Assembly: GCF_008638305.1 (NCBI RefSeq)
Contig: NZ_VTPZ01000016.1
Location: forward strand, 35,120 to 87,545
Reading direction: 5' to 3'
DNA from: Pseudomonas profundi
Lineage (GTDB): Bacteria; Pseudomonadota; Gammaproteobacteria; Pseudomonadales; Pseudomonadaceae
Length of the DNA stretch: 52,426 nt
In this document: piece after piece, positions 1-7,886 of the stretch
Position numbering within the stretch: the stretch's first letter is position 1
Layout of the letters: every line of letters begins with the position of its first letter
Made by a program: the position numbers and the translations under genes
The notes under the pieces: model-generated
What the model saw: the letters and a program-made list of their open reading frames with translations, nothing else
Databases searched by the model: none
What the model was told of the DNA's origin: nothing

Positions 1-82
1 GCCAAGCCTCCAGGGATGGGTTCACGGCGTCTTGCGCAATCCTGACAGCTGGCGGGCGACAGCGCCGGGTGCCAGTTCCAAC

Positions 83-487
83 TCACTGTGTAATGAGATT
101 ATTGAACAACAGATCCGTGACCAGCGGCTGACCTTCCTCTTCTTCCAGTACCTGCTGGACCGCTTGCAGTGCTTCGCTGCGCAGCTGCTCCTTGCCTTCC
201 AGTCCTGCCAGAGCGTCCGGGGTCTGGCGAGCGAAGAGCGTGACCAGGGTGTTGCGTATCAGTGGGTTGTGATATTCGATACGTGACACCGCAGCGTTAT
301 CGCTGGCACGTAGCGCCACGTCCACTTTCAGGTACTGCAGTCGCGGACCGGGGCCGATGGTGCCTATGAAAGCGGGTTTCAGATCCACGTAGGGCGAGGT
401 GCCTGGGGTGTCGGTCGCCGCCTGGGCCGGCAATCCCGCAGAAATTGCCAAAGCTAATGCCAGCCATGCCTTCTTCAATCCTTTCAC
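83..487 (-). CDS. FliL-like flagellar basal body-associated protein
   Basis: A 134-residue protein resembling the stand-alone FliL-like proteins of Pseudomonas. The start is taken as GTG at 487 because a GGAG ribosome site lies 8 bp upstream and the reading then opens with a signal-like segment (KGLKKAWLALALAISAGLPAQA). The body matches the FliL pattern 'YVDLKPAFIG...LKVDVALR...HNPLIRNTLVTLFA' and ends in 'LLFNNLITQ', typical of these homologues. FliL proper helps stator units work at the flagellar motor and has an inner-membrane anchor; here the hydrophobic N-terminus looks cleavable (AQA-A), so the product may be periplasmic. No flagellar gene is nearby. The gene is divergent from the quinone oxidoreductase at 652. 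Family assignment is fairly safe; a flagellar role is inferred. Confidence 0.7.
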   Translation of the reverse strand: MKGLKKAWLALALAISAGLPAQAATDTPGTSPYVDLKPAFIGTIGPGPRLQYLKVDVALRASDNAAVSRIEYHNPLIRNTLVTLFARQTPDALAGLEGKEQLRSEALQAVQQVLEEEEGQPLVTDLLFNNLITQ

Positions 488-651
488 GTCTACTACTCCG
501 CTGGTTTTGCCACAGCATATCCGAGCAGGGCTGTAGCGCCAATTCATTACGCCCGCCGGTCTTATGCATGCTGATCAACCGCAGACATGGTAATTGACCC
601 GTGCGCGGCGTATGCCGCTAGACTGTTGGAAAACCGCCCAAGGGAGACATC

Positions 652-1629
652 ATGAAAGCCGTATTATGCAAAGAGTTCGGACCGGCCAGCAGCCTGGTTC
701 TGGAAGAGACTACCGATCCGGTCGCCGGCGATAACCAGGTCGTTATCGATATCCACGCTGCCGGGGTCAACTTCCCCGATACGCTGATCATTCAGGGCAA
801 GTATCAGATCAAGCCGCCCTTTCCGTTCTCCCCGGGCGGTGAAGCCGCAGGGGTGGTGGCCAGCGTGGGCAGCAATGTAAAGCACCTCAAGCCTGGCGAT
901 CGGGTGATGGGCTTGACCGGCTACGGCAGTTTTGCCGAAAAGGTCGTTGCAGATGCCACAAAGGTGTTGCCGATGCCTGATGACATGGATTTCACCACCG
1001 CTTCCGGTTTCAGCATGACCTACGGCACTTCCATGCATGCCCTGACGCAACGTGGCGAGCTCAAGCCGGGTGAGACGCTCCTGGTGCTGGGCGCGTCCGG
1101 TGGCGTCGGTCTCGCGGCGGTCGAAATTGGCAAAGCCATGGGTGCTCGAGTTATCGCTGCGGCGTCTTCTGCTGAAAAACTCGAGGTCGCTCGCAATGCC
1201 GGCGCCGATGAGGTGATCAACTACAGCGAAGTCAGCCTCAAGGACGCGGTCAAGGAGCTCACCGGGGGCAAGGGCGCGGACGTGATCTATGATCCGGTCG
1301 GCGGCGATCTGTTCGACGAGGCGGTTCGCGCAATCAACTGGAAAGGCCGCTTGCTGGTCGTCGGTTTCGCCAGTGGCCGTATTCCCGATTTCCCGATCAA
1401 CCTGGCGCTGCTGAAGGGCTCGTCAATTGTAGGGGTGTTCTGGGGTTCCTTCGCCGCACGCGAGCCACAGGCCAATCTGGACAACTTCCGCCAGCTGTTT
1501 GCCTGGCATTCCGAAGGGAAGCTGAAGCCGCTGGTGTCTGAGCGCTTCGCATTGGGCGAATATGAGCAGGCCCTGGAACTGCTCAGCTCGCGCAAAGCGG
1601 TGGGCAAGGTAGTCATGCAGGTTCGCTAG
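652..1629 (+). CDS. NADPH:quinone oxidoreductase family protein (MDR superfamily)
   Basis: A 325-residue medium-chain dehydrogenase/reductase. The N-terminal GroES-like fold contains 'GVNFPDTLIIQGKYQIKPPFPFSPGGEAAG', typical of zinc-independent quinone oxidoreductases. The Rossmann half carries the nucleotide motif 'LGASGGVGLAAVEIGKAMGA' near residues 145-165, and 'VIYDPVGGDLF' follows. No cluster of zinc-ligand cysteines is visible. Members of this branch reduce quinones or enones with NADPH in the cytoplasm; the true substrate cannot be read from sequence. An AGGGAGA ribosome site lies 5 bp before the ATG. It converges on trmL, with a long hairpin (1639-1683) in the 74-bp gap. Confidence 0.85.
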   Translation: MKAVLCKEFGPASSLVLEETTDPVAGDNQVVIDIHAAGVNFPDTLIIQGKYQIKPPFPFSPGGEAAGVVASVGSNVKHLKPGDRVMGLTGYGSFAEKVVADATKVLPMPDDMDFTTASGFSMTYGTSMHALTQRGELKPGETLLVLGASGGVGLAAVEIGKAMGARVIAAASSAEKLEVARNAGADEVINYSEVSLKDAVKELTGGKGADVIYDPVGGDLFDEAVRAINWKGRLLVVGFASGRIPDFPINLALLKGSSIVGVFWGSFAAREPQANLDNFRQLFAWHSEGKLKPLVSERFALGEYEQALELLSSRKAVGKVVMQVR

Positions 1630-1638
1630 TATGGTGCG

Positions 1639-1683
1639 GGTCTGCTCCGTTCCGTCGCGGCTCGCGAGGAAACGGAGCAGACC
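1639..1683. repeat. REP-like hairpin between convergent qor-type gene and trmL
   Basis: A 45-bp near-perfect inverted repeat. The arms GGTCTGCTCCGTT and AACGGAGCAGACC pair over 13 bp, and the stem continues with two mismatches to a TCGCG-GCT-CGCGA core. No T-run follows, so it is not a standard intrinsic terminator, though it could end transcription or block exonucleases from both sides. The same core and the same GGTCTG end recur at 28503-28553 with different but still self-complementary middle arms, which marks a repeat family. Confidence 0.8.
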
Positions 1684-1703
1684 TTGAAGAGTTGTGAGGC
1701 TGC

Positions 1704-2171
1704 TTACCCCAGCGCGCCAGCAAAGCCCTGCTGGCGCCAGGCCTCGAATACCAGTACTGCTGCGCTATTGGACAGGTTCAGGCTACGGCTGTCTGGCAGC
1801 ATCGGTATGCGTAGCACCTGGTCGGCTGGCAGGCTCTCACGAACCTCCGCTGGCAAGCCGCGGCTTTCCGGACCGAACAGAAACATATCCCCCTCACTGA
1901 AGCGCACATCGGTGTAGCTGCGCGTACCCTTTGTGCTCAGGGCAAACACCCGCTGTGGCTGAACCTGGGCAAGACAGCTGGCGAGGTCCGGGTAGGTTTT
2001 CAGCTCGGCAAACTCGTGATAATCCAGTCCCGCGCGGCGTAGCCGCTTGTCGTCCAGCTCAAAGCCCAGCGGTTCAATGAGATGCAAGGTGCAGCCTGTA
2101 TTAGCGCACAGGCGGATGATGTTGCCGGTATTGGGCGGGATTTCCGGTTCAAGCAAGGCGATATGAAACAT
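1704..2171 (-). CDS. trmL: tRNA (cytidine(34)-2'-O)-methyltransferase TrmL
   Basis: A 155-residue SPOUT methyltransferase, the usual TrmL length. It shows the family N-terminus 'HIALLEPEIPPNTGNIIRLCANTG', the cofactor-knot segments 'LFGPESRGLP' and 'IPMLPDSRSLNLSNSAAVLVFEAWRQ'. TrmL uses S-adenosylmethionine to methylate the wobble ribose of tRNA-Leu isoacceptors, improving codon reading. It is a single-gene unit: the oxidoreductase converges on it from one side and ntrC ends 168 bp upstream on the other. The assignment rests on full-length motif agreement. Confidence 0.93.
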   Translation of the reverse strand: MFHIALLEPEIPPNTGNIIRLCANTGCTLHLIEPLGFELDDKRLRRAGLDYHEFAELKTYPDLASCLAQVQPQRVFALSTKGTRSYTDVRFSEGDMFLFGPESRGLPAEVRESLPADQVLRIPMLPDSRSLNLSNSAAVLVFEAWRQQGFAGALG

Positions 2172-2298
2172 GCTGGCGTATCGAGTCAGGGGAGTGGACG
2201 GCAGTGTATGCGGCCCAAGTCACCAGCAGCAAGCCGCCACATATCAAAAATTATTCATATCGCAGGCTTGTGCAACCCAGCAGCATTCCCAAGCTCAT

Positions 2299-2333
2299 AG
2301 CTTCCAGCTTCCAGCTTCCAGCTTCCAGCTTCC
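2299..2333. repeat. Heptamer tandem array (AGCTTCC)x5 abutting ntrC stop
   Basis: Five perfect head-to-tail copies of AGCTTCC fill 35 bp and end 5 bp before the stop codon of minus-strand ntrC. On the ntrC transcript it would read as repeated GGAAGCT straight after the stop. Related arrays occur at 7779-7806 and 31601-31655. Confidence 0.9.
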
Positions 2334-2338
2334 TATGT

Positions 2339-3769
2339 CTATTCCATCTCCTCCTCTTCCGCGCCTTCGCTGTTCATGCCCAGCTCCTTGATCTTGCGGG
2401 TCAGGGTATTGCGTCCCCAGCCGAGCAATTGCGCGGCGTCCCGACGTCGGCCAGCGGTATGTTTCAGCGCGGTTTCGATCATGATTCTTTCAAATGCCGG
2501 CACTGCAGCATCCAGTAGATTGGTCACGCCACGGGCCAGCTCCTGATCGGCCCAGTTGCGCAGGCTGAGCTCCCAGTGGTCGTCCCCGACCGTTTCCTGG
2601 TGCTGAGTGAGCATCTCGGGCGGCAGGTCTTCAATCAGGACTTCACGGCTTGAAGCCATAACCGTGATCCAGCGGCAAGTATTTTCCAGCTGCCTGACGT
2701 TGCCTGGCCAGGGCAGGGTGCTCAAATATTCCTGGGTCTGTGCCGTGAGAACCTTGGGTTCAACTGACAATTCCTGCGCGGCGCGGGCCAGAAAATGCTG
2801 TGCCAGGGTGGGTATGTCCTGGCTGCGTTCGGCGAGCTTCGGAATATGAATGCGAATAACGTTCAGGCGGTGGAACAGGTCTTCGCGGAATTTTCCTGCC
2901 TGGACCAGACCTTCCAGGTTCTGGTGTGTGGCGGCAATGATGCGAACGTCGACCTTGATCGGGGTGTGACCACCGACCCGGTAGAACTCACCATCTGCCA
3001 GTACGCGCAACAGCCGCGTCTGGGTTTCCGCTGGCATATCGCCGATTTCATCAAGAAACAGTGTGCCGCCGTCGGCCTGCTCGAAGCGCCCGCGACGCTG
3101 TACAGCGGCGCCGGTAAAAGCGCCTTTTTCGTGACCGAAGAGCTCCGACTCCATCAGATCCTTGGGAATTGCGGCCATATTCAGCGCGATGAACGGGTTG
3201 CGCGCGCGCGGGCTATGCCGGTGCAGGGCATGGGCAACCAACTCCTTGCCGGTCCCGGATTCGCCATTGATTAACACGGTGATATTGGAATGGGACAAGC
3301 GTCCTATGGCCCGAAATACCTCTTGCATCGCTGGCGCTTCGCCAATGATCTCCGGGGTGCGCATCTGCGTCGTGTCCTGCGCGGCACTCTGCTGTTCGCG
3401 GCTATGCGCGAGGGCGCGTCGAACCAGGGCTACCGCTTCGTCGACATCGAAGGGCTTGGGTAGATATTCGAATGCGCCGCCCTGGTAGGAGGCCACGGCG
3501 CTATCCAGATCGGAATGCGCCGTCATGATGATGACTGGGACTTTGGGGTGCTGATCGCGAATCTGCGCCAGCAGATCCAGACCACTGGTGCCGGGCATAC
3601 GGATATCGCTGATCAATACGTCCGGGTGCTGGCGCGACAGCCTGGCCAGGGCACTATCGGCGCTGTCAAAACAGACCGGCTCCATTCCTTCCTGCTGCAG
3701 TGCCTTATCCAGAACCCAGCGTATTGAGCGGTCATCATCAACAATCCAGACGTTTTCGGCTCGGCTCAT
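2339..3769 (-). CDS. ntrC: Nitrogen regulation response regulator NtrC (GlnG)
   Basis: A 476-residue sigma-54 enhancer-binding protein. The receiver domain (residues 1-120) has the acidic pocket '[15 protein letters not shown]' and the phospho-acceptor Asp55 in 'LISDIRMPG'. The central AAA+ domain has Walker A 'GESGTGKE' and the sigma-54 contact loop GAFTGA. The C-terminus holds a Fis-type helix-turn-helix ('[24 protein letters not shown]') and an acidic tail. Phosphorylated by NtrB under nitrogen limitation, it activates glnA and other sigma-54 promoters. Its start overlaps the ntrB stop by 4 bp, so translation is coupled. The likely targets in this window are the glnA promoter at 7424-7440 and the palindrome at 5104-5118. 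Confidence 0.96.
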   Translation of the reverse strand: MSRAENVWIVDDDRSIRWVLDKALQQEGMEPVCFDSADSALARLSRQHPDVLISDIRMPGTSGLDLLAQIRDQHPKVPVIIMTAHSDLDSAVASYQGGAFEYLPKPFDVDEAVALVRRALAHSREQQSAAQDTTQMRTPEIIGEAPAMQEVFRAIGRLSHSNITVLINGESGTGKELVAHALHRHSPRARNPFIALNMAAIPKDLMESELFGHEKGAFTGAAVQRRGRFEQADGGTLFLDEIGDMPAETQTRLLRVLADGEFYRVGGHTPIKVDVRIIAATHQNLEGLVQAGKFREDLFHRLNVIRIHIPKLAERSQDIPTLAQHFLARAAQELSVEPKVLTAQTQEYLSTLPWPGNVRQLENTCRWITVMASSREVLIEDLPPEMLTQHQETVGDDHWELSLRNWADQELARGVTNLLDAAVPAFERIMIETALKHTAGRRRDAAQLLGWGRNTLTRKIKELGMNSEGAEEEEME

Positions 3770-4845
3770 GCATTAGTCTCCGGGTGTTGTTCCAGCGGAA
3801 GGAACAGGTTGAATTGAGTATGGCCGGGTGAGCTCTCGCACTCGATCAGTCCCTGATGCTGGCTGATGATATTTTGCGTGATGGAGAGGCCCAATCCCGT
3901 GCCATCGGCACGGCCGCTGACCATGGGATAGAAAATACTATCGAGCAGTGCAGGCGGAATGCCCGGCCCGTTATCGATTACCCGCAGGTGGCAGACTAGC
4001 CGGTGGCGCTTGTGGCCGATGGTGAACTGTCGCAGTGCCCGGGTCTGCAGGACGATGCGGCCCTGCTCAACCTGGCCATTTTCGGTGATCGCCTGCATGG
4101 CATTGCGCACGATATTCAACACTGCCTGGATAAGCTGTTCGCGGTCACCCATGAGTTCGGGAATGCTCGGATCGTAGTCACGCTGCAGATCGATCTGCCC
4201 ATGGGTTTCGGCCTGTATCAGATGAGCAACTCGCTCGGTGATCTCGTGGATGTTCAGGGGTTGCAGGCTCGGCGGGCGGTAGGGGCCAAGCATACGGTCG
4301 ACCAGGTTACGCAGACGGTCAGCTTCTTCAATGATGACGTCGGTATAGTCGCGCAGTGATTGGCTGGGCAGCTCACGGGCAAGCAGCTGCGCTGCGCCAC
4401 GAATGCCGCCCAGCGGGTTCTTGATCTCGTGGGCGAGGCCGCGCACCAGTACCTTGGTGACTTCCTGCTTGGCCAGTTGGGCTTCTTCCTTGGTGATGCG
4501 CAGCAAGCGGTCCCGGGGGTGCACTTCCATCAGGATCCAGTTATACCCGGCCGCGGCAAGCGGAGTCACCGTATAGTCCACCACCAGGCTGTTGCCGTTG
4601 TTCAGGCTGAGCTGGGCTTCGCGTTTGGTGAAAGCGTGCATGTTGTCCAGCGCATCATGCAGGGAAGCCAGCGCTGAGGCACGGTCATGAAAGAAATCCC
4701 CGACGGGCTGCTGCTGAAGCCGCTGACCGCTTACCTCCAGCAGCATCTCCGCAGCCGGGTTCAGATAACCGAGGCACAGCTGGTCGTCCAACAAAACGAC
4801 TGCAGTGGTGAGGTTTTCGAGAATCTGAATTCGGTCTGGCAGCAT
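3766..4845 (-). CDS. ntrB: Nitrogen regulation sensor kinase NtrB (GlnL)
   Basis: A 359-residue cytoplasmic histidine kinase without membrane segments. ATG at 4845 is chosen because GGGGA sits 6 bp upstream and the protein then starts 'MLPDRIQILENLTTAVVLLDD', as in related NtrB proteins; an in-frame ATG at 4857 is possible. An N-terminal PAS domain is followed by the phospho-acceptor His139 in 'GLAHEIKNPLGGIRGAAQLL', and the C-terminal ATPase domain has 'DNGPGIP' and 'GTGLGLSI'. NtrB phosphorylates NtrC when nitrogen is short and dephosphorylates it when bound to PII. It is the first gene of ntrBC, and an NtrC-type palindrome lies about 260 bp upstream. Confidence 0.95.
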   Translation of the reverse strand: MLPDRIQILENLTTAVVLLDDQLCLGYLNPAAEMLLEVSGQRLQQQPVGDFFHDRASALASLHDALDNMHAFTKREAQLSLNNGNSLVVDYTVTPLAAAGYNWILMEVHPRDRLLRITKEEAQLAKQEVTKVLVRGLAHEIKNPLGGIRGAAQLLARELPSQSLRDYTDVIIEEADRLRNLVDRMLGPYRPPSLQPLNIHEITERVAHLIQAETHGQIDLQRDYDPSIPELMGDREQLIQAVLNIVRNAMQAITENGQVEQGRIVLQTRALRQFTIGHKRHRLVCHLRVIDNGPGIPPALLDSIFYPMVSGRADGTGLGLSITQNIISQHQGLIECESSPGHTQFNLFLPLEQHPETNA

Positions 4846-5103
4846 AGTGGTCCCCATTGTTTGATCAGATAAATGCAAAAAGCGAACCACCCTGGAGCGC
4901 TGCTCACAAATGAGGGCGGATAAAACAGTGGAAAGGCTACATTTCAGACCATACCCTCAAAAAAGGCCCGTTTATGGAGCCGTCGATCAATCCACTGTTC
5001 GCCTGAATGGGTGGCAACGCACCAGAACCCTGCACCCCATGTGGCCGGGTTGGTCCAGGCGAGTCGATGATGCTGTTGAGATGGGCATTGAAATGACAAG
5101 TGT

Positions 5104-5118
5104 GCACCAAACAGGTGC
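5104..5118. promoter_or_regulatory. Candidate NtrC-binding palindrome upstream of ntrBC
   Basis: GCACC-N5-GGTGC, a perfect match to the known NtrC half-site arrangement. It lies between the DUF4124 gene and ntrB, about 260 bp upstream of the ntrB start. Two further GCACC half-sites occur near 5017-5035. This would fit autoregulation of ntrBC. I did not find a convincing sigma-54 promoter between it and ntrB. Confidence 0.5.
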
Positions 5119-5143
5119 GCACCTGTAGGGAGGGTGTTCTGTT

Positions 5144-5785
5144 TCAGTTACCCGATCGGCTGGGGGCGGGGACGTTAGGTGCGCGTGGCGCGGCGGGAGC
5201 ACGCGGCGCCTGATTGGCGTTGGCGCGGCCAGGCTGGTTGAGCGAGGTGCGTTGGATGTGAATCCGCAGCGGGTCGCTGCGCTGGATGATTTCGCCTCGA
5301 GCGTTAACGACGACAGCGGTGACCGTGTGGCTGCCCCGATCCAACTCGTTGATCTGCAGCTGATGGGCTGCATTGCCGTTTCCGGGTACCGCCTCTTCGG
5401 CAAGTTTGCCATCCACTTCTGCACGTAGCAGGTGGTTGCCGCTCAGCGGTGGGTTGGTCTCCACGGTAAGACTTAACGTACCGTCGTTGGCGCGAACGGC
5501 CTGGTCATGTGTGGGTGAGGTAATCGCCAGGCGCTGGTAAACCGTCTGGGATTGCTGTCCGGACGTCTGCGAACGGTCCCGGTCGTTTTGCCATTCCATC
5601 GCTGAGGGTGATGGTGGCTCGATGGTGTTCACCGGCCCCAGATCAATGCTGTCTGCCTTCGGGTGAGGCTGATCGGAGAAAACACGGTTGCCGTTTTCGT
5701 CGGTCCACGAATAGACCTGGGCTGAAAGGCTGCCAGCGTATAGCGCCAGCAAGATCATGCTGGCCAGAATCGATATGCGAACCAT
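5144..5785 (-). CDS. DUF4124 domain-containing envelope protein
   Basis: A 213-residue protein with a signal peptide (residues 1-22, 'ILASMILLALYAGSLSA') and then the DUF4124 motif 'QVYSWTDENGNRVFSDQPHP', a small beta-rich module seen in many proteobacterial periplasmic proteins. The middle 'SLTVETNPPLSGNHLLRAEVDGK...LDRGSHTVTAVVVNARGE' looks like an immunoglobulin-like fold. The tail is Pro/Ala/Asn-rich and probably disordered. No enzymatic motif is visible. It lies between glnA and ntrBC on the same strand, a conserved position in Pseudomonas; its role is unknown. Confidence 0.8.
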   Translation of the reverse strand: MVRISILASMILLALYAGSLSAQVYSWTDENGNRVFSDQPHPKADSIDLGPVNTIEPPSPSAMEWQNDRDRSQTSGQQSQTVYQRLAITSPTHDQAVRANDGTLSLTVETNPPLSGNHLLRAEVDGKLAEEAVPGNGNAAHQLQINELDRGSHTVTAVVVNARGEIIQRSDPLRIHIQRTSLNQPGRANANQAPRAPAAPRAPNVPAPSRSGN

Positions 5786-5880
5786 GCTGCTTCACTCCTG
5801 TGGATTACCCTTGGGCAGACCCTAGAGTTGCACTCCGCGGGATGGCTGGCAAGTTGCTATGTCACAGTTGCTGACAGACG

Positions 5881-5908
5881 AAAAAAAAGGGCGTCCAAAC
5901 GGACGCCC
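5881..5908 (-). terminator. Intrinsic terminator of glnA
   Basis: Read on the minus strand: GGGCGTCC, loop GTTT, GGACGCCC, then eight T residues. A perfect 8-bp stem starts 20 bp after the glnA stop codon. Confidence 0.93.
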
Positions 5909-5928
5909 TCCTGCATGTCTGCAATCGA

Positions 5929-7332
5929 TCAGACGCTGTAGTACAGATCGTACTCGAGCGGATGAACGAAAGTGCGCACCTTCAGCTCTTCTGCCGCTTT
6001 CAGTTCGATGAACGCGTCGATCAGTTCATCGGTGAATACGCCGCCCTTGGTCAGATACTCGCGGTCGCCGCTAAGCGCCTCGAGTGCCTCCTTCAGGCTG
6101 CCACAGACCTGCGGAATCTGCTGCGCTTCTTCCGGCGGCAGGTCATACAGGTTCTTGTCTGCAGCGTCGCCAGGGTGAATCTTGTTCTGGATGCCATCCA
6201 GGCCAGCCATCAACAGTGCAGCAAAGGCCAGGTAGGGGTTGGCAGCCGGATCAGGGAAGCGTGCTTCGATACGACGCGCCTTCGGGCTGGAGACATAGGG
6301 AATACGGATCGACGCGGAACGGTTGCGAGCCGAGTAGGCCAGCATGACCGGTGCTTCGAAGCCCGGAACCAGACGCTTGTAGGAGTTGGTCGACGGGTTG
6401 GTGAACGCGTTCAATGACTTGCCATGCTTGATGATACCGCCGATGAAGAACAGCGCAGTATCGGACAGGCCGGAATAGCCTTCACCTGCGAAGGTGTTCT
6501 TGCCATCCTTGGAGATCGACATGTGCACGTGCATGCCGGATCCGTTATCGCCATACAGCGGCTTGGGCATGAAGGTAGCAGTCTTGCCGAAGGCATCCGC
6601 CACGTTATGCACGCAGTATTTCAGAGTCTGTACTTCGTCAGCCTTGTGCACCAGCGTGTTGAACTGCACACCGATCTCGTTCTGGCCAGCGGTGGCTACT
6701 TCGTGGTGGTGTACTTCGATGACCAGGCCCATTTCTTCCATGGCGTTACACATGGCGGTACGGATTTCGTGGTCGTGATCAACCGGCGGCACCGGGAAGT
6801 AGCCGCCCTTGGTAGCGGGACGGTGACCCTTGTTACCGGTTTCGTAGTCGGCGTCAGTGTTCCAGCCCGCCTGCTCGGAGAAGATCTTGAACATGGAGCC
6901 TGACATGTCGGACTTGAACTTCACTTCGTCAAACACGAAGAACTCGGGCTCCGGGCCGACAAAAACGGTATCGCCGATGCCGGTGGACTTCAGATACTCC
7001 TCGGCACGCCGGGCGATGCTGCGCGGATCGCGCTCATAACCCTGCATGGTGGACGGCTCGATGATGTCGCAGACGATGATCAGGGTCGGCTCTTCGGTAA
7101 AAGGGTCGAGGACCGAGGTTTCGTCATCAGGCATCAGAATCATGTCGGAAGCTTCGATTCCCTTCCAGCCAGCGATGGAGGAGCCGTCGAACATCTTGCC
7201 TTCTTCAAAGAAGTCATCCTTTACATCGCGGGCCGGCATGGTTACGTGGTGTTGCTTGCCCTTTGTATCCGTGAAGCGTAGATCGACCCACTTCACGTCA
7301 AATTCCTGGATCAGTTGCATCGCTTTCGACAT
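5929..7332 (-). CDS. glnA: Type I glutamine synthetase GlnA
   Basis: A 467-residue class I-beta glutamine synthetase, joining ammonia to glutamate with ATP in the cytoplasm. ATG at 7332 is preferred over one 12 bp upstream because GGAGGA lies 4 bp away and homologues start similarly. Diagnostic segments are '[18 protein letters not shown]', '[14 protein letters not shown]', '[14 protein letters not shown]', '[10 protein letters not shown]', and '[10 protein letters not shown]' near residue 397, the adenylylated tyrosine region. Regulation is visible: a sigma-54 promoter lies about 90 bp upstream and a strong terminator follows, so it is a monocistronic, NtrC-controlled gene. Confidence 0.98.
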   Translation of the reverse strand: MSKAMQLIQEFDVKWVDLRFTDTKGKQHHVTMPARDVKDDFFEEGKMFDGSSIAGWKGIEASDMILMPDDETSVLDPFTEEPTLIIVCDIIEPSTMQGYERDPRSIARRAEEYLKSTGIGDTVFVGPEPEFFVFDEVKFKSDMSGSMFKIFSEQAGWNTDADYETGNKGHRPATKGGYFPVPPVDHDHEIRTAMCNAMEEMGLVIEVHHHEVATAGQNEIGVQFNTLVHKADEVQTLKYCVHNVADAFGKTATFMPKPLYGDNGSGMHVHMSISKDGKNTFAGEGYSGLSDTALFFIGGIIKHGKSLNAFTNPSTNSYKRLVPGFEAPVMLAYSARNRSASIRIPYVSSPKARRIEARFPDPAANPYLAFAALLMAGLDGIQNKIHPGDAADKNLYDLPPEEAQQIPQVCGSLKEALEALSGDREYLTKGGVFTDELIDAFIELKAAEELKVRTFVHPLEYDLYYSV

Positions 7333-7423
7333 GGTTTCCTCCAAAGAAACATTTGCCCGGGCGTCTCGCCCGGATCTTCAAATTCGAGCGGAATTTAGTT
7401 CCCGCATCCGCTGAGCTACAAGG

Positions 7424-7440
7424 TAGCAAAAGCTGTGCCA
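7424..7440 (-). promoter_or_regulatory. Sigma-54 promoter of glnA
   Basis: Minus-strand sequence TGGCAC-AGCTT-TTGCTA, a perfect -24/-12 element with GG and GC 10 bp apart. Transcription should start near 7414, about 80 nt before the glnA ATG. Upstream (7491-7560) are several GGTGC half-sites and an imperfect NtrC-like palindrome, GCGCA-N5-AGTGC, at 7515-7529. Confidence 0.9.
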
Positions 7441-7886
7441 TTTCTAAGTGCACGCTGAAATGAGCATGATAGAGCAGTAGCGCGGCTTTTGGTGCAAAAA
7501 GGTGCCGTTGCGCTGCGCAATAAGAGTGCAGTAAAGCACGTTAGTGATCAAAAATGGTGCAGATTATCGCGCGGCTAGAGGCGGAAGCTGGAAGCGTAGG
7601 CTTCAGGCTGGAAGGTCGAACCTTGCGTTGGCAGGTGAGGTCCGGCCATCAGCCGAGTGAGCCGAAAGACCTGCCCACACTTCGCAACTGTCGTGCTGTT
7701 TGCGCCAACGGTCGCTTCATAAATTGACCATCGCTGGCGGAGCAAGCGCAACAATCAACCAACAACTCCGACCTAACCCTTCCAGCTTCCAGCTTCCAGC
7801 TTCCAGCCCCACCGTCCGACGCTCAACGCCCCATCAACCCCCGGTAAGCGCGTATAATGCTGCGCTTTGCCTGGTTGTAGCTGCCC
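7441..7886. other. glnA-thiI divergent intergenic region
   Basis: A 554-bp non-coding spacer (7333-7886) with no believable gene. From left to right it holds the glnA leader and sigma-54 promoter, NtrC-like half-sites (7488-7560), a heptamer repeat in GGAAGCT orientation (7583-7616), a block of nested inverted repeats (7626-7710), a heptamer array in the opposite orientation (7779-7806), and a TATAAT at 7853-7858 that is probably the thiI -10 box with a poor -35. Confidence 0.6.
7583..7806. repeat. Inverted pair of heptamer arrays flanking a structured spacer
   Basis: The left block (7583-7616) contains degenerate GGAAGCT/CTGGAAG units; the right block (7779-7806) is four perfect copies of CTTCCAG, its reverse complement. 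The enclosed 160 bp carry nested arms CGTTGGC/GCCAACG (7626-7632 with 7704-7710) and GGCAGGT/ACCTGCC (7630-7636 with 7669-7675). The layout resembles a small element with repeated inverted ends. Confidence 0.6.

Noticed and set aside
1639..1683. Convergent-gene hairpin as an ordinary terminator
   Set aside because: No T-run on either strand and a second copy with a shared core elsewhere; treated as a repeat family.
2299..2333. Possible CRISPR array from repeated units
   Set aside because: The 7-bp units are contiguous without spacers, and no cas gene is in the window.
7620..7886. Possible thiamine (TPP) riboswitch before thiI
   Set aside because: I could not find the conserved CUGAGA and related core segments; the structure present is flanked by heptamer repeats instead.
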